Shown: positions 9,426 through 18,560, counted from the first letter of the stretch. The stretch is DNA of 64,000 bases from [Bacillus] enclensis (GCF_001456935.1 NZ_KQ758482.1:310001-374000), one strand, 5' to 3'. A program made the numbers and translations. The notes: generated by a model not told the origin, from the letters alone.

Positions 9426-11315
9426 CTACTCCCCAAGCACCCTCTCCAAAAACCACCCCAAATTCTGCTCCATCACAGCCCTATTTACCCCCGGCTGCTC
9501 AGAACTATAAGCCATCCCCTTAAACACGACCAACTCCGTCTCCACGCCCATATCCTTCAATCCCCGATACAGCTCATACGAATTGGTTACCGGAACCCTC
9601 GCATCCACTTCGCCGTGCTGGATCAAAGTGGGCGTGCAGGCAGATTTGATATAGGTCATGGGTGAGGTTTTCTCATAAATCTCCTGGTCATTCCATGGAT
9701 TATTTCCAAGATGCATCCTGATGAACCAAGGGATATCAGTGTTGGCATAATGGTGGCGCCAATTCGTGATCCCGCCGCCGACTGACGCGGCCTTGAAGCG
9801 GTCACTATAGATGGAACAGAAGGCTGAAATGAATCCGCCCTGGCTCCATCCCATTACCCCAACCCGTTCCTTATCGGCAATTCCCTTGTCAACAAGGGCA
9901 TCCACCCCGGATATGATATCGTCGCAGTCCCCGAGTCCCAGGTGTCGATAGTTCGCTTTTAAAAATTCATTGCCATAACCGGAACTTCCCCTGTAGTTAG
10001 GTTCCAGCACGATAAAGCCTTTTTCAATAAAGGTTTCAACCGGATACTTATCATTGAAACAGCCTGAATGGATCGGGAAGGATGCCCACGCCGGACCGCC
10101 ATGGATGAGAACCAATAAAGGATAGTTCCTATCCTCATCAAACGCTGCCGGGGTTGTTAATACTCCCCCTATTTCAAGACCATCATGACTTTTCCACGAG
10201 ATGACTTCCCTATCACTTTTAAGCCTGCTGTTGAAAAAGCTGTTTTCATCTGTTATCTTTTTATCGTCCACATAGACTTCAAACGTTTCATTCGGCAGTG
10301 CCTTGATAAAAGATAGATGCTTTCCATCGGCAGTCACGGATGCACCCAGTATAAAACCATCCCTGCTGACCATTTCTACCGTGCCGTCCTCGGATAGCAG
10401 CCCCATGCAAACATTCGTCTTATCCTGCCATTTAATCAAAATTCCTTTTCTTGTCCAACGTAATGGAACAACCGTACTATCACTATCAGTTAAAGGCTGC
10501 GTCCGATGCCCCGTATGAAGATCGAATATCTCCAGGGTGCTGTCCTGAATGCGGGTTCTATAATACTCCTTCTCCCGGATGCTTGCTGCGTAACATAGTT
10601 TGCTGCCATCGGGCGAAAAGCACACGCCCCCTCCCAGCAGCTTATCGACATTCAGCTTTTCCAGCCCGCCGGCTTCAATATCCAATATGTAAAAATCCCG
10701 TTTAAAATAATCACCCATATCCGGGCTTGGTGCCGCCAGCAACACAGCCTTTTTTCCGTCACTTGAAACATCAAATTCATGAATATGAAAATCCTTACCG
10801 TCCGTTAGTGGATGTGCCGCGCCATTTTCACTAGTATCCTTGTAATATAGACAATGATTCCGGTATTCCTTGCCTGCATAATGGAAGTCCCCATAGATCT
10901 CCCTGCGTTTCTTTATATCCTGGGATTCATTTGATGGGGCCATATAATAAAATCCCTTGCCGGCTGGATCCCACTTGAATGCACTTACTCCTTCTTCCTC
11001 ATCCGTCACCTGAACCCTGCTGTCACCATCCAATGACTCTGCAAAAATTTGATTTCCCCCATCAGCCGAGCGGAGGTATGCAAGATTCCGAGAGTCCGGC
11101 GACCATAATGGGGACGTACCCTCTATTAACTCGCGGGGGTCTCCGTTGTTATTTTCAAAGATCCATATGTGATTCTTATATGCATTGTCGTTCCAGTCAG
11201 CTGTACGTTTGACGAATGCGGTGTTTTTGCCGTCGTCGCTTATGTTGGGGCTTGATATGGTTGGCAGTGAGATGAGGTCTTTTATGGTTGGATATGTTTG
11301 TTCGGCCATTTTCAT
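9426..11315 (-). CDS. S9-family prolyl oligopeptidase / acylaminoacyl-peptidase-like protein
   Basis: A 629-residue protein with an N-terminal beta-propeller (about 1-370, WD40/TolB-like repeats such as FSPDGSKLCY) and a C-terminal alpha/beta-hydrolase domain (about 380-629). The nucleophile elbow GVMGWSQGG is at about 487-495 and the candidate acid is in HGEVDARVP. The segment where the family normally has its catalytic His (G-M-x-H) reads KGMAYSSEQPG, and no His follows it, so the triad looks incomplete. The ATG at 11315 follows TAGGAG. Predicted cytoplasmic peptidase, but activity is uncertain because of the His replacement. Confidence 0.88.
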   Translation of the reverse strand: MKMAEQTYPTIKDLISLPTISSPNISDDGKNTAFVKRTADWNDNAYKNHIWIFENNNGDPRELIEGTSPLWSPDSRNLAYLRSADGGNQIFAESLDGDSRVQVTDEEEGVSAFKWDPAGKGFYYMAPSNESQDIKKRREIYGDFHYAGKEYRNHCLYYKDTSENGAAHPLTDGKDFHIHEFDVSSDGKKAVLLAAPSPDMGDYFKRDFYILDIEAGGLEKLNVDKLLGGGVCFSPDGSKLCYAASIREKEYYRTRIQDSTLEIFDLHTGHRTQPLTDSDSTVVPLRWTRKGILIKWQDKTNVCMGLLSEDGTVEMVSRDGFILGASVTADGKHLSFIKALPNETFEVYVDDKKITDENSFFNSRLKSDREVISWKSHDGLEIGGVLTTPAAFDEDRNYPLLVLIHGGPAWASFPIHSGCFNDKYPVETFIEKGFIVLEPNYRGSSGYGNEFLKANYRHLGLGDCDDIISGVDALVDKGIADKERVGVMGWSQGGFISAFCSIYSDRFKAASVGGGITNWRHHYANTDIPWFIRMHLGNNPWNDQEIYEKTSPMTYIKSACTPTLIQHGEVDARVPVTNSYELYRGLKDMGVETELVVFKGMAYSSEQPGVNRAVMEQNLGWFLERVLGE

Positions 11316-11399
11316 TTATGAAACTCCTACTTTTTTATTGTCATTCCACATTAATTACAAAAGGGATTTCCTCCCCATGGTAATATCCCTTAAGGTTCG

Positions 11400-12287
11400 T
11401 TATTTTGATTCCAAGAAATGTTGTACAACCTCTACAAACTTCTCTGTCTCCTCCAAGTCAGGAAAGTGTGCACTCTTTTCAAATAATGCCATGGTACTGT
11501 TTCTTAGTTTCTTGTGTATGATTTTAGAAATGGGTATGCCTGTATTTCGATCGAATACTCCTGTAATAATCAGCGTTTCATGTTTGATTTCCCCCAGGCG
11601 AGGGATTAAGGGACTGTCTGATAGGTTGGATGTGAGGGCATTCATCATTAAACCTGTATTGGTTAATTTACTTTCTTCCCATAACGCTCTGTTTTTACTT
11701 GCCACATCTTGATTCTCAAATAACAATAAATCGACAGTCTCTGAGTCCACCAGAGCCCATACCTGGTTATAAATCTCATCCAAAGCCAATCCTTCTTGAT
11801 GAAGCAAAGAAATTTTCTCATATAAGGATGGATCGGCTATGGACATAAAGCCCGTTAGTTGCACCATCTTTTGAATATCCGTATTCATTAAACTCGGTGC
11901 CGACAAAATCATTTGGTTTATCTCTTCAGGGATCGCACTTGAAAATTCCAGGGCTAACTCCCCGCCGAAAGAGTATCCAAGCAAATCTACCTTTTCTGCA
12001 CCCAGCCAACTCTTTAATTCTCTAAAATCACGAATCAGGAAATCAATGGTATAATCCTCATCCGCCCCTGGCTTTTGGGACCTGCCGCAACCACGCTGTT
12101 CATAATAAATGACAGTCCTTGTCTGCGATAAAAATGGCCCGGCAGTTCTTTCAAAAACATAGTGATTACCGCCTGGTCCACCGTGGATAATAACTAGTGG
12201 TAATGTGCCATTTTCACTTCCCTCTATTTTCACCCAGTGATCAATTCCATTTAAATTTACGGTGAACTCCCCATTCGTTACGTTCAT
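11400..12287 (-). CDS. Alpha/beta hydrolase, proline-iminopeptidase-like
   Basis: A 295-residue alpha/beta hydrolase. It has the oxyanion-hole motif IHGGPGG near residue 35, the nucleophile elbow LLGYSFGGE (Ser at about 105), a candidate acid in TGVFDRNTG (about 243) and a His in SAHFPDLEE (about 272). This order and the HGGPGG motif are typical of proline iminopeptidase/tricorn-factor hydrolases (peptidase S33), which remove N-terminal residues from short peptides. The exact substrate cannot be told from sequence. The gene upstream (12340) is unrelated and 52 bp away. Confidence 0.88.
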   Translation of the reverse strand: MNVTNGEFTVNLNGIDHWVKIEGSENGTLPLVIIHGGPGGNHYVFERTAGPFLSQTRTVIYYEQRGCGRSQKPGADEDYTIDFLIRDFRELKSWLGAEKVDLLGYSFGGELALEFSSAIPEEINQMILSAPSLMNTDIQKMVQLTGFMSIADPSLYEKISLLHQEGLALDEIYNQVWALVDSETVDLLLFENQDVASKNRALWEESKLTNTGLMMNALTSNLSDSPLIPRLGEIKHETLIITGVFDRNTGIPISKIIHKKLRNSTMALFEKSAHFPDLEETEKFVEVVQHFLESK

Positions 12288-12339
12288 AAGTACGTTTCTC
12301 CTTTTTCAGCTTTCTTAACTGTCCCCATACTTCCTTGCT

Positions 12340-13002
12340 TCATCCATAAACATTAAGTCCAATAACCCGATTATCATTTTCATTAACCATAAGAATGATT
12401 TTCTTTGCAAAGGTACTCATTGATTGTAATGTCACTGACTCTCTCAAGGAATCTTCCAGTAACCACCCTGACGGCATAAATGTTAATAATCCCTTACTCT
12501 CAAAGAATGAAGACCTGAGAAATCCGCTTATATCTTCCATCCCATCAAGTACCTTTTGTTGAATCTTATCTTGATTCACTAAATAATACTTTACCTTTCT
12601 AGGATATGGGGATATATTAAATTCTACGTCTCTATACAAATCCGGCACGATCGGGTGAATATCCGCTGAAAGCAAGTCAGATAACCTTTTCCGGGACTCT
12701 TTTTTCAAAAATCTCACATTTATTTCTATTAATTCTTTATCAGTGTAGATCTCTTTAACTTCTAGAAAATGTGGCACAATCTCATTTTGAACAATCTTTA
12801 AAGCATGACGATTTGGAACAGGAAATGATGCTAAGAAATCCTGTTGGAAAATAACATTTACCGAAGCGAATAGTTGAAAAATGGGGCTCATTTTATCTAA
12901 TGAGGTATTCGATTGAATCCTTTTTAATCGTAACTCCCCCGATTCATCCTTATAAGGATATTCAGGCTCTTCAATTTCTTTAAGCCATTCATACACAGCC
13001 AT
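12340..13002 (-). CDS. Hypothetical protein
   Basis: A 220-residue soluble protein, not recognised. The ATG is preceded by GAGGTGA. It has no signal peptide or TM segment. It is rich in charged residues, with a block around FFESKGLLTFMPSGWLLED and a C-terminal beta-rich end (KKIILMVNENDNRVIGLNVYG). Normal codon use and a good ribosome site support it as a real gene. It may be co-transcribed with the downstream hydrolase (52-bp gap). Confidence 0.6.
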   Translation of the reverse strand: MAVYEWLKEIEEPEYPYKDESGELRLKRIQSNTSLDKMSPIFQLFASVNVIFQQDFLASFPVPNRHALKIVQNEIVPHFLEVKEIYTDKELIEINVRFLKKESRKRLSDLLSADIHPIVPDLYRDVEFNISPYPRKVKYYLVNQDKIQQKVLDGMEDISGFLRSSFFESKGLLTFMPSGWLLEDSLRESVTLQSMSTFAKKIILMVNENDNRVIGLNVYG

Positions 13003-13073
13003 TCACCTCGATTCATTCCCTTTACTACCAATTATTTCAAACCACCACCAAGAACTCAATCTATTTTTCCAAA

Positions 13074-13102
13074 CAAAAAAGCTTATCCCACCCAGGATAA
13101 GC
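13074..13102 (-). terminator. Terminator after the broken nucleotidyltransferase gene
   Basis: GGGCTTATCC and GGATAAGC form a hairpin. On the minus strand it is followed by TTTTTTGTTTGG, 5 bases after the pseudogene stop. Confidence 0.75.
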
Positions 13103-13106
13103 CCCG

Positions 13107-13812
13107 TCACCTCAATAACTCCTGAACATGATCAGAAAAATGATCCCTAATTATCACAAGTTCCTCCTTAGTAAATGTACAATCATCATTTTTACCCGAA
13201 TAACAATCGTTCACCTTTTTAATCGTCACCCTAAACTCTTCCGGCAAATTTATTACTCCCCATTCACCTGCTTCCTGCTTTGAAGAAATGACACCTTCTT
13301 TTAAGTACCAGAAAACCCGAATCATATTGAGCGTACAATAAATGGGATCTTCCTCGATGTTTTCAAGACAGTCATGAAAATCTCCTACTATTGACGAGAT
13401 ATAATCAGACCGGGGAACCACCGGGAAGACTTCATGTATCGGCCTGCCTGCGATACAAATCCCCTTCGTACCGCTCTCTCCAAAACTCACTAAAATGAAA
13501 ATCAAATTCACAAGGATGCTGCCATTCTTTTAATTGTCCCTTATGCAGGAAGCTTATTTCAATGGGGCAGGGGTCATTGGAAGACAAAAGCAGGAGCTTT
13601 GCCAGTCTCCTTTTCATTTCAACCCGGATCGGCTGGTCCGTGACGATCACTATATCAATATCACTGGTATGAGGGTTGAAGCCCCCCATTGCTAAAGAAC
13701 CGTGTAAATAGAATCCTATCAGCTCAGCGTCTAGTATGTTGGTAATCTCTTTTTGAAGGTGAGTAATAGTATTTTTCACATCAGTTGCACACGTATCACA
13801 TTTAAAGTTCAT
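13107..13812 (-). pseudogene. Aminoglycoside nucleotidyltransferase-like gene, internally deleted and frameshifted
   Basis: The 5' part (13432-13812) encodes an N-terminal nucleotidyltransferase domain with GSLAMGGFNPHTSDIDIVIV, the GS-x-D-x-D catalytic signature of ANT/AadA-like enzymes. It ends HFSEFWRERYEGDL and then runs into a stop. The 3' part, in another frame, resumes with GICIAGRPIHEVFPVVPRSD, the family's C-terminal DUF4111-like domain. Family members have roughly 25-30 residues between RERYE and RGI; here the two motifs are directly abutted in different frames. This indicates a deletion of non-multiple-of-three length near 13445-13470, not a one-base error. The gene is probably inactive. 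Confidence 0.85.
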
Positions 13813-13846
13813 TTAATATTCCTCATTTCGCTCGTATGATGCTTTT

Positions 13847-14134
13847 TCACCCCTCCTTATATTTCCTAACCACCGTTACTAAAATCGCAGCCAACAAAAC
13901 AACTAGACTATTGATCAACAAATAAAATCCCACCTGCAATCCATAGAAAATGGCAAAAGCATCACGAATCATAACCAGTGCCAATACACCGCTGAACCCT
14001 CCGAATACAACCGAAAACAGCAAGATTGTAAAAGCAGCGGAATACAGGCTCTTTTCTTTTTTAAAGGAAAGAAACCCAATGATATTTGCCGAGACAATAA
14101 ACACCCCTATAAGAATCAAGAAAAAAGTCGTCAT
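13847..14134 (-). CDS. Small three-TM membrane protein
   Basis: A 95-residue protein with three hydrophobic helices (about 3-22, 30-53 and 63-88) and a basic C-terminus (RKYKEG). The ATG follows AAAGGGAG. No family was recognised. It stands immediately upstream of the broken nucleotidyltransferase gene and could have been co-transcribed with it. Confidence 0.65.
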   Translation of the reverse strand: MTTFFLILIGVFIVSANIIGFLSFKKEKSLYSAAFTILLFSVVFGGFSGVLALVMIRDAFAIFYGLQVGFYLLINSLVVLLAAILVTVVRKYKEG

Positions 14135-14282
14135 TATATTCTCCCTTTAAATGAATTAAATAACCGCCTTCTTTATTAGACGGGGAATACTGTAAGCAGG
14201 GTTCCAGCTCTTTTCTTAAAATTCTTTATTTATATTTTACCAAAATAGTAAGTTTTATCATCAATAATCTTGTTACAACGGT

Positions 14283-14610
14283 TTACGAGGGACGGTTCTT
14301 CCCCTGCTTTTCACTATGAACGCAGAGTGATAGGATCCTCACGAAATGGTGTTCTAAAGATTTTTCGACAAGTGGGTTGATAAATAGAAAAAGTGGAATG
14401 TATTTTTCAAATGTTGCACGTAAATTTGGAAAGTGGCACGTATTTTTCAAAGGTGGCTTGAAAATCCTGAAAAGTGGTTTGTATTTTAATCGTGGAGCGA
14501 TTTTGGATAACTCAAGACGGAAAATACTACTAATTTTCATGAAATATCCGGGCGTCCAGTTAGATTTAAACCAAAAAGATTCCTTTTTTCATATAAAAAA
14601 GCAGGAAGCG
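14283..14610 (+). repeat. Interspersed intergenic repeat, copy D (subfamily 1)
   Basis: Left flank GAGGGACGGTTCTTCCCC; core from GATTTTTCGACAAG (about 14360) with alternating GTGGAATGTA, TTGCACGTAAAT, GTGGCACGTA, GTGGCTTGAAAA, GTGGTTTGTA units to about 14484. The right flank is degraded (AAAAAAGCAGGAAGC near 14597). Confidence 0.85.
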
Positions 14611-14702
14611 CATCAAACATTCCGGTTTCATTAGAAGGATATATCTGGATATGTTAAAATAATCCATACGCGCATTTTTAACAAAAGATTGGAGCTGTAA
14701 CA

Positions 14703-15338
14703 ATGAATAAAAGATTAGTAGTATCGGCCCTTTCCGCTATGTTACTCATGGGAATGTCGGCCTGCAGTCAATCCCCCGATGAGGATGCGGCCGAACAGCC
14801 GGAATCCGATGCGATCTCAGCAAGCACAGAGGATTCTTCAAAACCGGATGACTCATCTGCAGAAAGTACAACGTCCAGTGATGAAAATGAGGAGGATCAG
14901 CCGAACGAGTCTTCCTCTGAAAACAGCAGCACGGAAAGTTCAGACCAGGAGGTTACGGTCACAAAAGTTGAAGGAAAACAAGCATACGCAGAAAAGCTGG
15001 ACAACATCCAAAAAGAACTCGATGCCCTTCCATATAAAAAGGATTCCGATAAAGGGGTCACCAATGCGATGAAAAACTATTACGGGGTCGCATACGAAAA
15101 ATATGACGGCGCCTTGAATGAAATCTATGCCCTCTTGAAAAAAGAGCTCTCCCCAGAGGTCATGGCCGAATTAAAGGCCGAACAACTGGAATGGATCAAG
15201 GAAAAGGAAGAAAAAGCAGAGAAAGAACGGCTGAAGTATGAAGGCGGCACGTTTGAATATGTGGCGTGGTACATCTCTCTGTACGAGTCTACGAAGGACC
15301 GGTGTTATGAATTGGTGGAGGAGTATATGAGGGATTAA
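14703..15338 (+). CDS. Lipoprotein with LprI-like (DUF1311) domain
   Basis: A 211-residue lipoprotein. It has a signal peptide with lipobox MGMSAC (lipidated Cys at about 21) and a long Ser/Glu/Asp-rich linker (about 22-82). The C-terminal helical domain (about 90-211) has the QKELDAL...W-x-KEKEEKAEKE...RCYELVEEY pattern of LprI/DUF1311 proteins, some of which inhibit lysozyme. The ATG follows TTGGAG. By family precedent it sits on the outer face of the membrane and may protect the envelope; this is inference. Monocistronic. Confidence 0.82.
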   Translation: MNKRLVVSALSAMLLMGMSACSQSPDEDAAEQPESDAISASTEDSSKPDDSSAESTTSSDENEEDQPNESSSENSSTESSDQEVTVTKVEGKQAYAEKLDNIQKELDALPYKKDSDKGVTNAMKNYYGVAYEKYDGALNEIYALLKKELSPEVMAELKAEQLEWIKEKEEKAEKERLKYEGGTFEYVAWYISLYESTKDRCYELVEEYMRD

Positions 15339-15356
15339 TTGGGGATTTTTATCATT

Positions 15357-15392
15357 GAGGGACGGTTCACACAAGAGAACCGCCCCTCTTCC
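15357..15392. repeat. REP-like hairpin (GGGACGGTTC type)
   Basis: GAGGGACGGTTC pairs with GAACCGCCCCTCTT across an 8-base loop just after the lipoprotein gene. It probably doubles as its terminator. Confidence 0.65.
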
Positions 15393-15493
15393 TCAATCAT
15401 GGCTCCTGCCCTTATAACTTTTACAGCCCCCTAAATCTCAGGCTGGTATCCTCGTTTTCTTTCCACTATAATGGTAAAAAGGAGGTTAGAAAA

Positions 15494-16039
15494 ATGGAGA
15501 AGCAAATCATGAACATGTTAAACGATATTCAGCGTAACATAAAAGAGCTTGACAGTAATGTGAAAGAACTTGAAAGTAACATGAAAGAGTTAAGAACTGA
15601 CGTGCAAGCGGATATGAGAGAGTTTAGAACTGACTTACAATCGGATATGAAAGAGTTGAGAACTGACGTACAGGCAGAAATGCAAGAGTTTAGAACTGAC
15701 TTACAAGCGGACATGAAAGAGTTAAGATCTGACGTACAGGCGGAAATGCAAGAGTTGAAATCTGACGTACAAGCCGACATGATGACGTTAAGAACTGACG
15801 TACAATCGAACATGAAAGAGTTAAGATCTGACGTAAAAGCGGACATGATGACGTTAAGTACTGATGTAAAAGACATTAAAGAAACAGTCAATCGAATTGA
15901 AGCCTCACAAACAGAAGATGTCATCGCGATGTTAAAAGTTGGCGCCCAACGCTCGGAAACGGACTTTCGTTACCTCAATACAAGAATTACAGACATCGAT
16001 AAGCGGGTCTTCACCCTGGAAAATCGCCCCGAAAGTTAA
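15494..16039 (+). CDS. Coiled-coil protein with nine 11-residue repeats
   Basis: A 181-residue protein, almost entirely coiled coil. Residues 1-30 contain two heptads (IKELDSN, VKELESN). They are followed by about nine hendecads of the type MKELRTDVQAD / MQEFRTDLQAD (about 31-129), encoded by near-identical 33-bp DNA repeats. A non-repetitive end follows with another coiled-coil segment (ITDIDKRVFTLENR). The ATG follows AAAAAGGAGG. The 11-residue periodicity predicts a right-handed or straight coiled coil. No signal or TM is seen. The role is unknown; repeat number is likely to vary between strains. The long antisense frame over it is a by-product of the repeats. Confidence 0.8.
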   Translation: MEKQIMNMLNDIQRNIKELDSNVKELESNMKELRTDVQADMREFRTDLQSDMKELRTDVQAEMQEFRTDLQADMKELRSDVQAEMQELKSDVQADMMTLRTDVQSNMKELRSDVKADMMTLSTDVKDIKETVNRIEASQTEDVIAMLKVGAQRSETDFRYLNTRITDIDKRVFTLENRPES

Positions 16040-16228
16040 CCTGCATCATCAGAGTCAAACGTTTGAGCGATTGGCCAGAACCAATCTTCCGTATACCCTC
16101 ATCATGAACCTCAAATAGGTTCCTTCTAACTCAAAATTCTAATTTCTAACCTGAAAGCATAGGGGAAGGCTCTCCTGTTTCCAAAGCATGCATACCTTCC
16201 CCGTGTTTCAAACGTATCCCCTCGCATC

Positions 16229-16798
16229 TCACTTATACTCATGCCACCTGAAATCCTCCTGCCTGAACATATTGGTCCCCTTCGGATAGCCAAAGTAGTA
16301 GAGCTCCTTACCTTTTTCATCAAAGGCCGTGGCATTAAGTTTGTCTATCTGCTCGCTAAACGGAAACAAAAACGTAACACGCTCCCCTTTACTCACCTCC
16401 CTGCGTTCGACATGGGGCTCCACTCCCGCTTCGATATAGGCCACCTTCTCATCTTTTGACAACACACTCAAATAAGTAAGGGAATTTTCTTCGGTGGTAA
16501 CGCTCATGCCTCCAATAAGCTGGAGAGGGTCAGAAGTATACGGGGTATAGGTGGAAGTATTACTTCTATATAAAAACCCTGACTTTTCAGCTAATACTGT
16601 CATATACTCCTCTTTCACATCACTTTTGAATAATAGAACCTCAGCCTCGCCAATCCCCTTTTGATCCACATATTCAAAGTCATCTGTCACGGCAGGATTA
16701 CTTAGGGCGGCACTTTCCGGCGTGAACCGATAAGCACTCAACACAAATATGAATATGGCCACTCCAATTGACCCTGCTATCAATACAAGTCTTCTCAT
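16229..16798 (-). CDS. Membrane-anchored hypothetical protein
   Basis: A 189-residue protein with one N-terminal TM/signal anchor (about 3-22, LVLIAGSIGVAIFIFVLSAY) and an extracytoplasmic domain of beta character with Lys/Glu-rich loops. I chose the ATG at 16798 because AAAGGAGG lies just upstream; the longer frame has no ribosome site. No catalytic motif was recognised. Monocistronic. Confidence 0.7.
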   Translation of the reverse strand: MRRLVLIAGSIGVAIFIFVLSAYRFTPESAALSNPAVTDDFEYVDQKGIGEAEVLLFKSDVKEEYMTVLAEKSGFLYRSNTSTYTPYTSDPLQLIGGMSVTTEENSLTYLSVLSKDEKVAYIEAGVEPHVERREVSKGERVTFLFPFSEQIDKLNATAFDEKGKELYYFGYPKGTNMFRQEDFRWHEYK

Positions 16799-16951
16799 CC
16801 AATACCTCCTTTTCCTTTTTTTAACCTGCCAGCATGTGGATTCAACGCAAAAAAACTGTCCCCGCGTTCTTCCCAATCCCATCCCTATTCACAAATCGAC
16901 TCTTTTGCTATACTTCAAGAATACCTTTTACAAAAATCCGAGGTGTTCTTC

Positions 16952-17269
16952 ATGATTAATGCAACCGGCTGGGTGACCTTTTCCTATACCCCCAAGGCCG
17001 TCAAAAACTATAAACCAAAAGCAATTAAAACCATCAATTCTTTCAGTAAAAATGGCCATACATTCGACGTCCAATCCGTCTCACCCCCGTTCGACCGGGA
17101 AGGCGATATCGCCGTGCAGGTTAAATGCAACTTCGACATCAATATAAAAGAGCGATACGGATTCCGCGAAGGTGCCGATTACATCAGTGTCATTTCGGAT
17201 GAACTGCAGCTGCTGCTGCCGATGGCCGGCGTGCCGATTACGCAGATTACGAATATTTATCGATTTTAG
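16952..17269 (+). CDS. Conserved-looking hypothetical protein
   Basis: A 105-residue soluble protein beginning MINATGWVTFSYTPKAVKNY, with alternating beta-strand-like segments and no TM. AGGTG precedes the ATG at 16952. Not recognised. It is transcribed towards the broken phosphotransferase gene, and terminators for both strands lie between them. Confidence 0.6.
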   Translation: MINATGWVTFSYTPKAVKNYKPKAIKTINSFSKNGHTFDVQSVSPPFDREGDIAVQVKCNFDINIKERYGFREGADYISVISDELQLLLPMAGVPITQITNIYRF

Positions 17270-17323
17270 GGAGGGGGCTGCCCCCTAAAAAACGGCGCCT
17301 GCCCTCCTCTGGCCTGGCGCCTA
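17266..17323. terminator. Back-to-back terminators
   Basis: AGGGGGCTGCCCCCT followed by AAAAAA serves the plus-strand gene ending at 17269, though the T-run is poor. GGCGCCAGGCC and GGGCAGGCGCC followed by GTTTTTT form a strong minus-strand terminator after the phosphotransferase pseudogene. Confidence 0.65.
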
Positions 17324-17337
17324 TATGAGTTGCCTTT

Positions 17338-18109
17338 CTAGAAAAACTCATACAACCCCTCATCAAAATAATGAAATTCTTCCTTTGTCACCCTATACCG
17401 CGTATATCCCTCATAAAAAGCCTGTACGTATTCTGCGTTACTTATAAATTTCCTTATTGCCAGGGACTCATCATATCGGGGATCACCCACTGTCATACCG
17501 GCTACATCAATAAACATCCGTACCTCTCCATCTACCACGAATACATTATTCCGCTGTGCAGTCACCATGTATCATCGTCTGGTTTACGGGAGACGGTCTG
17601 TCAGCCTTCAAATTCTCTAATAAAGATAAATTTCCGTCACACTGGCCATTTTCAGCATAGTATTGTGCTTTAAGAAGCTGGTCTTGTAACCAATCACCCT
17701 CGCTTTTGAAAATATCCAGTGGCTCTTTTTCATGAAATTCATGAAGAAATCGTCCAAAACTCCTGATCAACGATTTCCTTTCGGTTTCCGACGCTGCTTT
17801 GGTTAAAGCTGCCGTCAAGGACATCCCATCCTCAAATGACATGATCAGATGGTCACCGTCTTTTTCCTCTATAAAGCCATAGTATTCGGGAACTGATATT
17901 TCTGGATTTTCACTCAGTTTTTTTAAAACCTGAGCCTCTTCCTTCAACCACTCTCGATATTTTTCCTTAAAAGAGCTTTTGAGTAAATATGAACGATCCG
18001 ATGTAAAAATCCTCCGCACCTTCGAGGTCCAGCCTTGTTCGTCCAATGTGTTGGTCTTATGTATGGAACCTGTTATTTTCTCTATCTTTTCTTGTAAACT
18101 CTGATTCAT
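17338..18109 (-). pseudogene. Aminoglycoside phosphotransferase (APH) family gene with one-base frameshift
   Basis: The first frame (17546-18109) encodes the N-lobe and start of the C-lobe of an APH kinase and reaches the catalytic motif MIHGDCTAE, then a stop. The second frame (17338-17568) continues with NVFVVDGEVRMFIDVAGMTV and GDPRYDESLAIRKF, the Mg2+-binding end of the kinase. Removing one A from GCGGAATAAT at about 17550 restores HGDCTADNVFVVDG. The gene therefore carries a single inserted base exactly in the active-site loop. It is a pseudogene or a sequencing error. The substrate is unknown; the family phosphorylates aminoglycosides, macrolides and small metabolites. The ribosome site is weak. 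Confidence 0.9.
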
Positions 18110-18137
18110 TTCATCTACATCTCCAATTTTTTCTTAT

Positions 18138-18293
18138 CTAAATGAAAATATTTCGAAGGTACAAAACACCGTATAACAAAGCTCCGCCAACCAGAATGAG
18201 CAGTGCAACCATCACAAAACCATAGATAAAGCCTTTTCCCATTGCAAATAAGTCTAAAAACATGTTCTTCATTCCATTCACTATCGCCTTCAT
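18138..18293 (-). CDS. Small single-TM membrane protein (51 aa)
   Basis: A 51-codon frame starts at ATG 18293 behind AGGGGG. It contains MKNMFLDLFAMGKGFIYGF and then the hydrophobic FVMVALLILVGGALLYGVLY (about 26-45). The overlapping 63-codon frame in this place has no ribosome site and poor composition. The gene ends 28 bases before the phosphotransferase pseudogene start, so they were probably co-transcribed. Function unknown. Confidence 0.65.
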   Translation of the reverse strand: MKAIVNGMKNMFLDLFAMGKGFIYGFVMVALLILVGGALLYGVLYLRNIFI

Positions 18294-18324
18294 AGAACCC
18301 CCTCATTTCCGTAAATTTACTACT

Positions 18325-18560
18325 GAGTTGACCAGGGACTGCCTCTCAGAGTGATTCACCCTGATTCACCCGATTTTTCGACAAGTTGGTTGATAAACTG
18401 GAAAAGTGGAATGTATTTTTTAAATGCTGCACGTAAATGTGGAAAGAGGAACGTATTTTTTAAAAGTGGAACGTAAATCCGGAAAGTTGCACGTATTTCA
18501 ATATATACACCAAGAAGCACGGTCCTTATACTGCTTTTCTCATCGGATCGAGCTTTACAG
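18325..18560 (+). repeat. Interspersed intergenic repeat, copy E (subfamily 1)
   Basis: Left flank ACCAGGGACTGCC; core from GATTTTTCGACAAGTTGG (about 18372), then GTGGAATGTA, CTGCACGTAAAT, GAGGAACGTA, GTGGAACGTAAAT, TTGCACGTA units to about 18497. The flanks are strongly eroded. Confidence 0.82.

Noticed and set aside
15600..15890. Regular 33-bp repeats considered as a CRISPR array
   Set aside because: Repeats are contiguous without spacers and stay in one coding frame.
15529..15924. 131-codon antisense frame over the coiled-coil gene
   Set aside because: Produced by the 33-bp repeats of the real gene; no ribosome site and very low complexity.
18115..18306. 63-codon frame over the small membrane protein gene
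   Set aside because: The 51-codon frame at 18138-18293 in another frame has the ribosome site and a clear TM helix.
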